Source: Mesoterricola sediminis (GTDB lineage Bacteria > Acidobacteriota > Holophagae > Holophagales > Holophagaceae). Taken from it: a stretch of DNA of 64,000 nucleotides. Every line of letters begins with the position of its first letter. The stretch's first letter is position 1. The stretch is taken from contig NZ_AP027081.1 in NCBI RefSeq assembly GCF_030295425.1, positions 930,001-994,000 of the forward strand. Direction: 5' to 3'. The translations under genes were made by a program, and so were the position numbers. The notes under the pieces were generated by a model, which was not told where the DNA came from, made no database searches, and worked only from the letters and a program-made list of their open reading frames with translations. Below are positions 16,367-24,798 of the stretch, piece by piece.

Positions 16367-16828
16367 TCAAACGCGGAAGATGGACAGCGTCGCTTGTATG
16401 TCTGTTCGATTTACGCGGGGCGGGAGGGGGGTGGGGCTGGACAGGAGCCGGCTGGGCGGCAGCCCCTGTCGGGCGGCGCGCCGGGTCAGGGTGGCGGGCC
16501 AGGGCCGGGGGCGGGGGGCTTCGGGCTCCGCGGGGGAACGCCAGGCGCGCATCGCCGTGGCCGGGGCGGCGGGGGCCTCGGCGGCGCCGGTTTCGGCGGG
16601 CCCGGAGGTGCGCTGGGGCGTCCGGCAGGGGGTCCCCGGGGCCGGGAGCTGGCCGGCGGTGAGGGCCGGGCCCCCGGGGGCTTCAGGGGCGTGACCGCAG
16701 GGGCAGGTGCCGGCCTCGCAGCCGCAAGGGCAAGCGGAGGCCACGGGGGCTCCGACCATGCGAATCCCGCCGACCGGACTCACCAGGGCCAGGACGGCGA
16801 GGCCAAGGATCTGGAGCAATCGGCGCAC
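16367..16828 (-). CDS. Small secreted cysteine-rich protein of unknown function
   Basis: A 153-residue reading frame with a good signal peptide (RRLLQILGLAVLALVSPVGG). A compact cysteine cluster, CPCGCEAGTCPCGH, lies near residues 33-46. A long, low-complexity Pro/Ala/Arg tail follows. The GTG start at 16828 has AAGGGTGA before it. The cysteine cluster suggests metal or disulphide chemistry, but no family is recognised. The tail could be partly an artefact of high GC content, though start, signal and Cys motif together support a real gene. It lies downstream of the BON gene and upstream of the kinase on the same strand. Confidence 0.55.
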   Translation of the reverse strand: MRRLLQILGLAVLALVSPVGGIRMVGAPVASACPCGCEAGTCPCGHAPEAPGGPALTAGQLPAPGTPCRTPQRTSGPAETGAAEAPAAPATAMRAWRSPAEPEAPRPRPWPATLTRRAARQGLPPSRLLSSPTPLPPRVNRTDIQATLSIFRV

Positions 16829-16945
16829 TTGGATTCACCCTTCATCCAGCTTACCACCCCTCGGGCGTCCTTTCAGGGGCCCGGGACCCTCGCCCCCTGG
16901 GCGCCTACCGGGAAGCCGGCCGTGCCGGGTTGGTATGAAAATTCC

Positions 16946-17704
16946 CTAACTGCCTCCGGGCGTCGGTCCCTGCGCCACCTTCATGCGATTGCGGACCGCC
17001 CGGACCCCCGAGACCTCCCGGGCCACCTGGGCCGCCAGGGCGCGTTCCTGTCCGGTCCGTGCCGTGCCCCACAGGGTGACGGTGCCCCGGTACGTGGACA
17101 CCCGGGTGGCGAGGGTCCGGGTCCCCCGGCGGAAGAGGAGCATGACCTTCACCTGGGCGGTGATGGTGGCGTCGTCCAGGCGCTCGGCTAGGGGACGCGC
17201 GACGGCCGTGTCCAGGGTGAGGGTGTTCCGCACCTCCCGGACCCCCGCCACGTCCCGGACGACGGCCCCGGCCCGGTCCCGGTCCCGGGCGGCGGGCACG
17301 GAGCCCGAGAGGGTGGCGATCCCCTCCCGCACCTCCACGTCGATGCGCTCCGCCCGCAGGTCCCGGCGGTACCGCAGCGCCGCCCGGACCCGTGCGGCGA
17401 GCCAAGCGTCCGAGGCCTCCGCGGGCGCGTCGGGGCGGACCTTCAGCCGGTTTTCCACGGAGCGAACGCCCGGCAGTCCCGCCACCGTCTCCTCCGCCAG
17501 GGTGCGGTGGAAGCCGTCCGAGACCGTGCCCGTCAGGGTGACAACGCCATTCCGGGCCTGGAGGTCCACCGCATCCTCCCGCAGGTGGACGCGGAAGGCG
17601 AAGGTGCGGCGCGCCGCCGCCTCGATGCGGGCGTCCTGGGCGCGGTCCCGCGCGGCCGCCGGCGCGGCCAGCAGGAGGGCGAGCAGGAGGGGGACAGGGC
17701 GCAT
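16946..17704 (-). CDS. Secreted protein with three BON domains
   Basis: A 252-residue protein with signal peptide (PVPLLLALLLAAPAAARD). Three repeated BON modules follow, at about 25-95, 100-175 and 178-250. Each contains the pattern VxLxGxV...AxxVAxxVxGVxxVxNxL, seen as GVVTLTGTVSDGFHR, GIATLSGSVPAA and GTVTLWGTARTG. BON domains bind phospholipid or attach proteins to membranes, and OsmY-like periplasmic proteins with several BON copies respond to envelope stress. The ATG at 17704 diverges from the NADH dehydrogenase start at 17784, so the 79 bases between hold both promoters. Confidence 0.85.
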   Translation of the reverse strand: MRPVPLLLALLLAAPAAARDRAQDARIEAAARRTFAFRVHLREDAVDLQARNGVVTLTGTVSDGFHRTLAEETVAGLPGVRSVENRLKVRPDAPAEASDAWLAARVRAALRYRRDLRAERIDVEVREGIATLSGSVPAARDRDRAGAVVRDVAGVREVRNTLTLDTAVARPLAERLDDATITAQVKVMLLFRRGTRTLATRVSTYRGTVTLWGTARTGQERALAAQVAREVSGVRAVRNRMKVAQGPTPGGS

Positions 17705-17783
17705 GGGACCTCCGGAACCTGCGTCTTCGATGCCGCTGGCGTCATCCAAGGCCCAGGGGCCGCCGTGCCCCGAGGAGGAATGC

Positions 17784-19073
17784 ATGGAAACGCCCACCGC
17801 CGTGCCCCGGATCCTCATCCTCGGCGGGGGCTTCGCCGGGCTGGAGGCCGCCCGGGGCTTGGCCGGGAGCCGGGCCGCGGTGACCCTGGTGGACCGCCAG
17901 AACCACCACGTGTTCCAGCCCCTGCTCTACCAGGTGGCCGCGGCCACCCTCTCCCCCGAGGACATCGCGTCGCCCATCCGGCGCCTGCTCAACCGGGCCG
18001 CCAACGTGGAGGTGCTCCTGGGCGAGGCGGTGGACCTGGACCCGGCGGCCCGGGCGGTGCGCCTCGCGGACGGGGCCGTCCTGCCCTACGACGTGCTGGT
18101 CCTGGCCACGGGGGCCACCCACGCCTATTTCGGCCACGACGCCTGGGCGCGCTGGGCCCCGGGCCTCAAGGACCTCCAGGACGCCCTCCGGGTGCGGGAC
18201 CGCTTTCTGGAAACCTTCGAGCGGGCGGAGCGGGAGCCGGATCCGGAGGCGCGCCGGGCCCTGCTCACCTTCGTCATCGTGGGCGGCGGCCCCACCGGGG
18301 TGGAACTGGCGGGCACCCTCAAGGAGATGGCCCGCCTGTCCCTGCCCCGGGATTTCCGGCGCATCCGCACCGAGCGGGCCCGGGTGGTGCTGGTGGAGGC
18401 GGGGCCCCGCATCCTGCCGGCCTTCGGGGAGGACCTGGCGGAGGCCGCCCAGCGGAGCCTGGCCCGCATCGGGGTGGAGGTGCGGGTGGACCAGGCCGTC
18501 ACGGGCGTGGACGCGGCGGGGGTGGACCTGGGGGCGGAACGGATCCCCGCCCGGACCGTGCTCTGGGCGGCGGGGGTGGCGGCCTCGCCCCTGGGCCGCT
18601 GCCTGGGCGTGCCCCTGGACAAGGCCGGCCGGGTGCCGGTGGGGCCGGACCTGTCCCCCCCCGGCCATCCGGAGATCTTCGTGCTGGGGGACCTGGCCGC
18701 CGTCGCCCAGGAGGGGGGACGACCTCTCCCCGGGCTGGCGGCCGTGGCCCTGCAGGAGGGGCGCTACGCGGCCCGGGCCATCCGGGCGGACCTGGCGGGC
18801 CGGCCCCGGGGCGCCTTCCGCTACCGGGACCGGGGCACCATGGCGACCATCGGCCGCGGGGCCGCCATCGCGGAACTGGGCGCGTTCCGCTTCGCGGGGT
18901 ACGGGGCCTGGCTCCTGTGGCTCTTCGTCCACCTCATGCTCCTGGTGGACTTCCGGAACCGGGTCTTCGTGTTCTGGCAGTGGCTGTGGGCCTACGCCAC
19001 GGCCCAGCGGCGGGCCCGCCTGATCCTGGGGCGGCTCAGCCCAAGGCCAGGGCCGCCATCACCTCCAGGATGA
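17784..19073 (+). CDS. ndh: Type II NADH dehydrogenase (NDH-2)
   Basis: A 429-residue FAD enzyme that oxidises NADH and reduces quinone without pumping protons. The N-terminal FAD Rossmann motif is LILGGGFAGLEAARGL (about 11-26). The NAD-binding motif is FVIVGGGPTGVELAGTL (near 170). FVLGDLAAV is the second FAD contact. The C-terminal part is rich in aromatic and aliphatic residues (LLWLFVHLMLLVDFRNRVF), the membrane-attachment segment of NDH-2. AGGAGG precedes the ATG. Its 3' end overlaps that of ctaB by 38 bases, so it converges on the respiratory operon. This fits an electron path from NADH to quinone and then to Alternative Complex III. Confidence 0.92.
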   Translation: METPTAVPRILILGGGFAGLEAARGLAGSRAAVTLVDRQNHHVFQPLLYQVAAATLSPEDIASPIRRLLNRAANVEVLLGEAVDLDPAARAVRLADGAVLPYDVLVLATGATHAYFGHDAWARWAPGLKDLQDALRVRDRFLETFERAEREPDPEARRALLTFVIVGGGPTGVELAGTLKEMARLSLPRDFRRIRTERARVVLVEAGPRILPAFGEDLAEAAQRSLARIGVEVRVDQAVTGVDAAGVDLGAERIPARTVLWAAGVAASPLGRCLGVPLDKAGRVPVGPDLSPPGHPEIFVLGDLAAVAQEGGRPLPGLAAVALQEGRYAARAIRADLAGRPRGAFRYRDRGTMATIGRGAAIAELGAFRFAGYGAWLLWLFVHLMLLVDFRNRVFVFWQWLWAYATAQRRARLILGRLSPRPGPPSPPG

Positions 19074-19896
19074 ACAAATTCGAATCCCCGAAGGCCCGCC
19101 GGACGGTGCGGGGTCCCGGGAAGGCGCCCAGGAGGGGGGCGGTGCGCAGCACCCAGAGGCAGGCGCCCGCCCCCAGGATGGCCAGCCCCAGGGGGCGGGC
19201 CACGACGCCGGTGGCGGGCAAGAGCAGGCAGGCGATGGCCGTCCCGCAGGCCCAGGCGAAGGCCAGGCGCCGCACGGCCCGGGCCTCCAACCGAACGAGG
19301 GGGGTGGGCAGGCCCGCCGCCGCGTAGTCCTGCCCGTGCAGGAGGGCCAGCATCCAGAAGTGGGGCACCTGCCACAGGAAGAACACCAGGCCGATGGCGA
19401 GGATCGGCGCCTCGACGGGGCCCCCGCCGGCCGCCGTCCAGCCCATGGCCGGGGGCAGGGCCCCGATGAGGGCGCCCGGCACCACGGCATAGGGGGACCG
19501 GCGCTTGAGGGGGGTGTACACGAGCACGTACCAGCCGAGGGCCGCGAGGCCCAGCATCTGGGGCAGGGGACCGAGCCCCCGCCCCAGGACCGCCGCCCCC
19601 GCGCCGCAGAGGGCGGTGGCGATGGCACAGGCGGCCCAGGGGCCCAGGGCGCCCCGGGCCACGGGCCGGTCCCGGGTCCGGCGCATGCGGGCGTCCAGGT
19701 CCCGTTCCAGCACTTCGTTGAAGGCCGAGGCCCCCATGGCCAGCAGGAGGGTCCCGGCGCCCAGCGGCAGGAGGGCGGCGAGGGGGACCCCGCCGCCCAG
19801 GGCGTGGCGGGCCGCGGCGAAGCCCGCCCCCGCAGACAGGGCCGAGAAGGCGGAGATGGTGAATTTGGTCAAGGCGAACCCGTCGCGCAGCCTCAT
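19036..19896 (-). CDS. ctaB: Protoheme IX farnesyltransferase (heme O synthase)
   Basis: A 286-residue UbiA-family integral membrane protein that attaches a farnesyl group to protoheme, the first step toward heme O/A for the oxidase. The Asp-rich prenyl-binding motif appears as AFNEVLERDLDARMRRTRDR near residues 60-80. The second conserved loop YTPLKRRSPYAVVPGALIGA is near 140, and LWQVPHFWMLALLHGQDY near 190. About eight to nine hydrophobic helices are visible. Its ATG overlaps the stop of coxB (ATGA), so it closes the oxidase operon. Its 3' end overlaps the convergent ndh gene. Confidence 0.93.
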   Translation of the reverse strand: MRLRDGFALTKFTISAFSALSAGAGFAAARHALGGGVPLAALLPLGAGTLLLAMGASAFNEVLERDLDARMRRTRDRPVARGALGPWAACAIATALCGAGAAVLGRGLGPLPQMLGLAALGWYVLVYTPLKRRSPYAVVPGALIGALPPAMGWTAAGGGPVEAPILAIGLVFFLWQVPHFWMLALLHGQDYAAAGLPTPLVRLEARAVRRLAFAWACGTAIACLLLPATGVVARPLGLAILGAGACLWVLRTAPLLGAFPGPRTVRRAFGDSNLFILEVMAALALG

Positions 19897-20807
19897 CGGC
19901 ACCCCTTCAGGAAGCCCACCGCCCGGTCCAGGTCGTCGGGGCCCAGGGCCGCCGCGGGCATGACCCGCGGGTAGCCGTGGACGGGGGCATGGTCGGCGTC
20001 GACGATGGCCGTGCGGATCCGGCGCTCGTCCACGCGGATGGTTTCCAGGCCCCGGGGCGTATCCACCTGTTCGGTGCGCCCCAGGAGGCCCTTGAAGGTG
20101 GGGCCCACGGCGGGGCGGCCGTCCAGGGTGTGGCAGGCCAGGCAGCCGTGGTCCCGCAGCAGGGCCAGGCCCCGGGGCTGGGGGGCCTGGGGTTCGGGGG
20201 CCTCCTCGCCGCCGAAGTACCAGGCCCGGAAATCGGCCTCGGGGACGATGACCGCCTCGGCCACCATGCGGCTGTGGTCCACCCCGCAGATCACCGTGCA
20301 CTGGATGTCGTAGATGCCCTCCCGGGTGGCCTGGAACCAGGTGCGGTTCACGTGGCCGGGCACGGCGTCGGCCTTCAGCCGGAAGTCGGGGATGTAGAAG
20401 CCGTGGATGACATCGGCGGTGAGGACGTCCAGGCCGATGGGCCGGTCCACGGGGGCATAGAGGCGGGCCGTCTCCTTGCCGTTGGGGTAGCGGAAGGACC
20501 AGGACCACTGGCGGCCCGTGACGGTCACCCCGAGGGCCTCCCGGGGCACGGTCCGCATGCGCCGGTAGTCGGTCCAGCCGAAGGCGAAGATGGCCAGGAA
20601 GAGCCCCGTGGGGACCAGGGTCCAGGTGACCTCCAGGAGGAGGCTGCCCTCGGAGGGCGGCAGCCGGTGGGGGCGCCCGCGCCGGTAGCGCACCACGAAG
20701 GCGACCATGGTCGCCGTCAGGCCCGCGTAGAAAAGGAGGCTGACGGCCACCCAGAACCAGAAGACCCGGTCCGTGCCGCCGGCGGCGAGGGAGAGGGGGG
20801 CGTTCAC
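19893..20807 (-). CDS. coxB: Cytochrome c oxidase subunit II with fused cytochrome c domain (caa3 type)
   Basis: This subunit accepts electrons from a donor and passes them through Cu-A. Two transmembrane helices (about 13-38 and 55-80) precede a cupredoxin domain with HGFYIPDFRLKADAVPGH and the Cu-A loop CTVICGVDHSRM. In the usual loop CxExCGxxHxxM the glutamate supplies a backbone ligand; here that residue is valine. A C-terminal cytochrome c module has heme motif CLACH and a likely axial Met in RVMPAAALG. The GTG at 20807 has GAGGTG at good spacing; a GTG two codons upstream (20813) is possible. No signal peptide is seen. It lies between subunit IV and ctaB. Confidence 0.92.
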   Translation of the reverse strand: MNAPLSLAAGGTDRVFWFWVAVSLLFYAGLTATMVAFVVRYRRGRPHRLPPSEGSLLLEVTWTLVPTGLFLAIFAFGWTDYRRMRTVPREALGVTVTGRQWSWSFRYPNGKETARLYAPVDRPIGLDVLTADVIHGFYIPDFRLKADAVPGHVNRTWFQATREGIYDIQCTVICGVDHSRMVAEAVIVPEADFRAWYFGGEEAPEPQAPQPRGLALLRDHGCLACHTLDGRPAVGPTFKGLLGRTEQVDTPRGLETIRVDERRIRTAIVDADHAPVHGYPRVMPAAALGPDDLDRAVGFLKGCR

Positions 20808-20814
20808 GGGCACC

Positions 20815-21078
20815 TCACCGGAAGGCCGCGTCCGAGAAGAGGAGCGCGAGGTAGATGAGCAGGGTCCCCAGGGCCGCCGCGACCACCATGCGCAGGAGGA
20901 AGCCCTCGTGCTTCAGGTGCATGAAGTGGCGGAGCACCAGCCAGGCCTTGGCGGGGGTCAGGACGAGGAGGCCGAGGAAGGCCGGCACCGGGCCCAGGCG
21001 GCTCACGGCGACGAGGCCGAGGGTGAGGGCGGCCAGGGCCGCCCAGACGCGGAGGGGCGGGATCCACCAGGGTGTCAT
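20815..21078 (-). CDS. Cytochrome c oxidase subunit IV, prokaryotic type
   Basis: A small 87-residue membrane protein with three hydrophobic helices (about 10-25, 31-47, 64-82). It contains the typical loop LTPAKAWLVLRHFMHLKHEG of bacterial COX4-like subunits. These subunits pack beside subunits I and III and help assembly. Its start directly follows the stop of subunit III (TGAATG), and its stop lies just before the coxB start, so it is translated within the same operon. Confidence 0.88.
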   Translation of the reverse strand: MTPWWIPPLRVWAALAALTLGLVAVSRLGPVPAFLGLLVLTPAKAWLVLRHFMHLKHEGFLLRMVVAAALGTLLIYLALLFSDAAFR

Positions 21079-21657
21079 TCAGGCCGCCAGGTAGAAGAGG
21101 GGGAGGAGGAAGATCCACACGATGTCCACCAGGTGCCAGTAGAGGCCGCCGCATTCCAGGACGATGGGGCGGTCCCGCCGCAGGGCCAGAATGGTCCCCA
21201 GCACCAGCAGGCCCGCCACCACATGGAGGCCGTGGAGGCCCGTGAGGGTGTAGTAGAGGCCGAAGAAGACCTGCTCCCCCGGGGGCAGGGCGGCCAGGTG
21301 CGGGTGGCCCGGCCGGAGGCCGTGCCCGAACTTGACCGACCACTCCACGGCCTTCACGGCGAGGAAGGCCAGGCCGAGGACGAGGGTGAGGGCCTGGAAG
21401 CTCCGGGAGAGCCGCACGAGGTCCCGGCGCCGGGCCTCCAGGGCCAGGGCCATGCTGAGGCTGCTCGTGATGAGCACGAAGGTGTTGGCCACCCCGAGGC
21501 GGGCGTCCATGGCCCCGCCGGCGCGGTGGAAGGCCTGGGGGTGCAGGTGCCGCAGGTAGGCGTACCCCATGAGGAGGCCGCCGAAGAGCACCAGCTCCGT
21601 GACGAGGAAGAGCCACATGCCCAGGCGGGCGCTGTCCGCGTCGCCGTGGCCGCTCAT
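21079..21657 (-). CDS. coxC: Cytochrome c oxidase subunit III
   Basis: A 192-residue integral membrane protein with five helices. The first contains LGMWLFLVTELVLFGGLLMGYAYLRH, and later parts read FFGLYYTLTGLHGLHVVAGL and YWHLVDIVWIFLLPLFYL, both diagnostic of subunit III. It has the short five-helix form, lacking the first two helices of the mitochondrial type. Its ATG overlaps the stop of subunit I (ATGA). Subunit III stabilises proton uptake by subunit I. Confidence 0.93.
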   Translation of the reverse strand: MSGHGDADSARLGMWLFLVTELVLFGGLLMGYAYLRHLHPQAFHRAGGAMDARLGVANTFVLITSSLSMALALEARRRDLVRLSRSFQALTLVLGLAFLAVKAVEWSVKFGHGLRPGHPHLAALPPGEQVFFGLYYTLTGLHGLHVVAGLLVLGTILALRRDRPIVLECGGLYWHLVDIVWIFLLPLFYLAA

Positions 21658-23243
21658 GGCGTCCCCCGGTGGAGGGCGTAGGGGCCGGCGGTGATCTCGG
21701 GGATCGCCTCGAAGTTCTCCACGGGCGGGGGGCTGGGCACGGTCCACTCCAGGGTCGACCCGCCCCAGGGATCGGCGGGGGCCCGGGGGCCCCGGAGGAG
21801 GCCCCAGAGGATGCAGCCCACGTAGAGGAGGAGCCCGGCCACCAGGAGCCAGCTCCCCACGGTGATCCACACGTGCAGCTCGTGGTACCGGGGCAGGTGC
21901 TGGAAGTAGCGCCGGGGCATGCCCATCCAGCCCGCCACGAGCATCCCGCCGTAGAGGAGGTTGAAGCCCGTGAAGAGGGGGAACCAGGCGGCGAAGGCCG
22001 CGCGGCGGGACACCATCCGGCCCGACATCTTGGGGAACCAGTGGAGCCCTGCGGCGAGGAAGGCGAAGCCCGTCCCGCCGAACATCACGTAGTGGAAGTG
22101 GCCCACGATCCAGTACGTGTCGTGCACGTGCACGTTGACGGAGAGGGCCCCCTGCAGCACCCCCGTGATCCCGCCGGCGGCGAAGAGGAAGATGAAGGTC
22201 AGGGCGTAGAGGAGGGGCGGCTCGAAGGCGATGCGGCCGCGGTGGAGGGTGGCGACCCAGTTGAAGACCTTGATGGAGCTGGGCACGGCCACCAGCATGG
22301 TGAGCACGGAAAACACCACGTCCCCCGTCTCGCTCATGCCCGAGGTGAACATGTGGTGGCCCCACACGAGGGAGCCCACGCTGGCGATGCCCAGGCTGGA
22401 GAGGGCGATGGCCTTGTACCCGAAGACCGGCCGGTGCGCGAAGGTGGGCAGGATCTCGGAGACCGCCCCCATGGCCGGGACGATCATGATGTACACGGCC
22501 GGGTGGGAGTAGATCCAGAAGAGGTGCTGGTAGAGGAGGGGATCGCCGCCCCGGGCGGGGTCGAAGACCCCCACCCCGAAGAGGCGCTCCAGCATGACGA
22601 GGATCAGGGTGACGGCCAGCACCGGGGTGGCCAGGATCTGGATCCAGCCGGTGGCGTAGAGGCTCCAGACGAACAGGGGCATCCGGAAGAAGGTCATGCC
22701 CGGCGCCCGGAGGCGGTGGATGGTGGCGATGAAGTTGATGCCCGTGAGCATGGAGGAGAAGCCCAGGAGGAAGACCCCGAAGACGGCCAGGCTCACGTTG
22801 GTGCCCGTGCGGGTGCTGAAGGGGGCGTAGAAGCTCCAGCCCGTGTCCGGGGGCCCGCCCCCGGTGAAGAGGGAGGCCAGGGCCACGGCCGTGCCCGCCG
22901 CGAAGAACCAGAAGGAGGCCAGGTTCAGGCGCGGGAAGGCCACGTCCCGGGCCCCGATGAGGATGGGCAGGAGGAAGTTGCCGAACACCGCCGGCAGGCC
23001 GGGGATCACGAAGAGGAAGATCATGATCACCCCGTGCAGGGTGAAGAGGGCGTTGTAGGTCTGGGCCGTGATGAGGTGCTGGAACCGGTAGAGCTGAACC
23101 AGGCGCATGACCAGGCCGATCCCCGCCCCCGTGAGGAAGAGGGCGGACATGAGGGCCAGGTAGAGCACCCCCACCCGCTTGTGGTCGGTGGACAGGAGCC
23201 ATGCGCCGGGCCCGCGCCCGGCCTCCAGGTAGGATGCGTTCAT
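21654..23243 (-). CDS. coxA: Cytochrome c oxidase subunit I, A2-like heme-copper oxidase
   Basis: The 529-residue, about 12-helix catalytic subunit reduces O2 to water at the heme-copper site and pumps protons. Seen are LSTDHKRVGVLY and GNFLLPILIGARDVAFPRLN (start of the D channel). IYSHPAVYIMIVPAMG carries the Cu-B His and the cross-linked Tyr. WGHHMFTSGM has the two Cu-B histidines. VPSSIKVFNW holds the K-channel lysine, and HDTYWIVGHFHYVM the heme ligands. The usual glutamate in HPEVY is replaced, giving YSHPAVY, the signature of A2-type oxidases such as that of Rhodothermus. The start overlaps the SCO stop (ATGA). Confidence 0.95.
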   Translation of the reverse strand: MNASYLEAGRGPGAWLLSTDHKRVGVLYLALMSALFLTGAGIGLVMRLVQLYRFQHLITAQTYNALFTLHGVIMIFLFVIPGLPAVFGNFLLPILIGARDVAFPRLNLASFWFFAAGTAVALASLFTGGGPPDTGWSFYAPFSTRTGTNVSLAVFGVFLLGFSSMLTGINFIATIHRLRAPGMTFFRMPLFVWSLYATGWIQILATPVLAVTLILVMLERLFGVGVFDPARGGDPLLYQHLFWIYSHPAVYIMIVPAMGAVSEILPTFAHRPVFGYKAIALSSLGIASVGSLVWGHHMFTSGMSETGDVVFSVLTMLVAVPSSIKVFNWVATLHRGRIAFEPPLLYALTFIFLFAAGGITGVLQGALSVNVHVHDTYWIVGHFHYVMFGGTGFAFLAAGLHWFPKMSGRMVSRRAAFAAWFPLFTGFNLLYGGMLVAGWMGMPRRYFQHLPRYHELHVWITVGSWLLVAGLLLYVGCILWGLLRGPRAPADPWGGSTLEWTVPSPPPVENFEAIPEITAGPYALHRGTP

Positions 23244-23986
23244 GTCCGCCTCCGGCGCCGGCCCTGGATGGCCAGGGTGATCATGAAGACGAGGAAGCCC
23301 GTGACGCCGACGATCCCGAAGAACCGGGTGAGGCTGAACACGTCCCGGCGGGCCGCGGGATCGTAGCGGAAGCAGATGGACAGGGCCTTGGCCACGGTGG
23401 GGCCGGTGCGTCCCCCCGCCGCTTCCTGGGCGGCCATCTGCAGTTCCGCGGGCAGGTAGGTGAGCCCGTAGAGGTAGCGGGACACGCGCCCGCCGGGCGC
23501 GAGGACGGTGACCACCGCCGGATGGGCGAAGTCCTCCCCCTGGGCCTCGAAGCGGAACCCCACGGCGTCCGCCAGGGCCCGGGTGGCCGCCGCGTCCCCG
23601 GTGAGGAAGCGCCAGGACGCCGGGTCCACCGCGCGGGGGATCTGCTGCAGGTAGTTGTCGCGCTTGCGGCGGGCCACGTCCGGGGTGTCCCGGGGATCGA
23701 AGCTGACGGTGAGGACGTGGAACCGGTCCCCGGGCTCGCCGGGGCTCCGGGCCAGGGCGTCCACGAGGCCGTTGAGCTGGGGGGTGCAGACCCCGGCGCA
23801 GCGGAAGTAGTTGAGGGTCAGGAGGACGGGCTTGTCCAGGAGGCTGCCCAGCACCACCGGGCGGCCTTCCTCGTCCCGCAGGATCAGTTCGACGGGGACC
23901 TGGGCCCCGGGGCGTTCGTCCACCCCGAGGCTTGCCCGGGCGGGCAGGGACATCAGGAGGAGGGCCGGGAGGAGGACGTGCTTCAT
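23240..23986 (-). CDS. SCO1/SenC-type copper chaperone with C-terminal membrane anchor
   Basis: A 248-residue thioredoxin-like protein with signal peptide (VLLPALLLMSLPARAS). Its copper and redox motif FRCAGVC has Cys63 and Cys67. The distal histidine is in DFAHPAVV and the beta strand in HVLTVSFDPRDTP. A C-terminal hydrophobic helix (about 218-242: FFGIVGVTGFLVFMITLAI) anchors it with the domain in the periplasm. That topology differs from the N-terminal anchor of classical Sco1. It should insert or reduce Cu-A in subunit II. It overlaps the cytochrome c gene upstream and coxA downstream, each by ATGA. Confidence 0.9.
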   Translation of the reverse strand: MKHVLLPALLLMSLPARASLGVDERPGAQVPVELILRDEEGRPVVLGSLLDKPVLLTLNYFRCAGVCTPQLNGLVDALARSPGEPGDRFHVLTVSFDPRDTPDVARRKRDNYLQQIPRAVDPASWRFLTGDAAATRALADAVGFRFEAQGEDFAHPAVVTVLAPGGRVSRYLYGLTYLPAELQMAAQEAAGGRTGPTVAKALSICFRYDPAARRDVFSLTRFFGIVGVTGFLVFMITLAIQGRRRRRT

Positions 23987-24798
23987 GGGAGCTCCTGGAG
24001 GAACCGGCGCCGGCGCTCGGGGGAGGCCACCAGCACGGCGGGGGTGAAGCCGTTGTCCTGGACCTGGGCGGCCACGGCGCCGAGCAAGGCGGTGTCCGAG
24101 GCCCGGGCCCCGGGGTGGGCGGCCAGGGCCGCGGCGGCCCGGGCCGGGTCGGCGACGGCCCAGGCCGGGGCCCGGGGCAGGGGGGGCGGGGGCGCGGCCT
24201 CCGCGGCGAGGCGGGCCATGGCCCGGGAGACGGGGATCAGGTTGGGGAGGCGGCCCTCCGGCGCCTGGAAGGCGCGGAGCAGGGTCGCCCGATCCTCGGG
24301 GCCGTGGTCGAAGGGGCCGAGGCCCATGACGACCCGGGCCAGGGCCACCCGGGCCTTGCGCCCCAGGTGGCGGTAGGGGGCCATGGCGGTGCCGGGGACG
24401 CCCTCCTCCAGGGTCCGGAGGATGCCGGCGAGGTCGGCCCCGTGCTTCCAGCCCCCGGTCTGGGTGAAGTCCCGGGGCGGCGGAGCGAGGCCCCGGCCCG
24501 CAGGTCCGTCCCCGCGACCCGCCGGACCGTGGCAGCCCGCGCACAGGCGGTCGTAGGTGCGGCGGGCCTCGGCGAGGGCCGCCGGGTCCGGGTCCAGGAG
24601 GGTGGCCGGATCCACCTTCGGGGGCAGGCCGCCGCGCACGGCCGGGCACTCCGTGGGGTCCAGCCAGCCGGTGGCCTCCCGGGGCCCCCGGGGCAGGCCC
24701 CGGCCCCGGCCCAGGCCGGGCGTGACGAGGAAGGCGAAGACCCCCGCGAGGCAGAGGCACCCGCCCAGGGCGGCGGCGGTTTCGGCCCGGCGGATCAC
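23983..24798 (-). CDS. Monoheme cytochrome c of the ACIII-oxidase operon
   Basis: A 271-residue protein with a hydrophobic N-terminus (AAALGGCLCLAGVFAFLV) and one heme-binding motif, CAGCH, near residue 100. Conserved cytochrome features follow (GRGDGPAGRGLAPPPRDFT and a Met in GTAMAPYR). The C-terminal third is Ala-rich and shows no heme site. The GTG start overlaps the actF stop in GTGA. Placed between Alternative Complex III and the oxidase genes, it may shuttle electrons between them or be a structural subunit. This role is inferred from position. Confidence 0.85.
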   Translation of the reverse strand: MIRRAETAAALGGCLCLAGVFAFLVTPGLGRGRGLPRGPREATGWLDPTECPAVRGGLPPKVDPATLLDPDPAALAEARRTYDRLCAGCHGPAGRGDGPAGRGLAPPPRDFTQTGGWKHGADLAGILRTLEEGVPGTAMAPYRHLGRKARVALARVVMGLGPFDHGPEDRATLLRAFQAPEGRLPNLIPVSRAMARLAAEAAPPPPLPRAPAWAVADPARAAAALAAHPGARASDTALLGAVAAQVQDNGFTPAVLVASPERRRRFLQELP

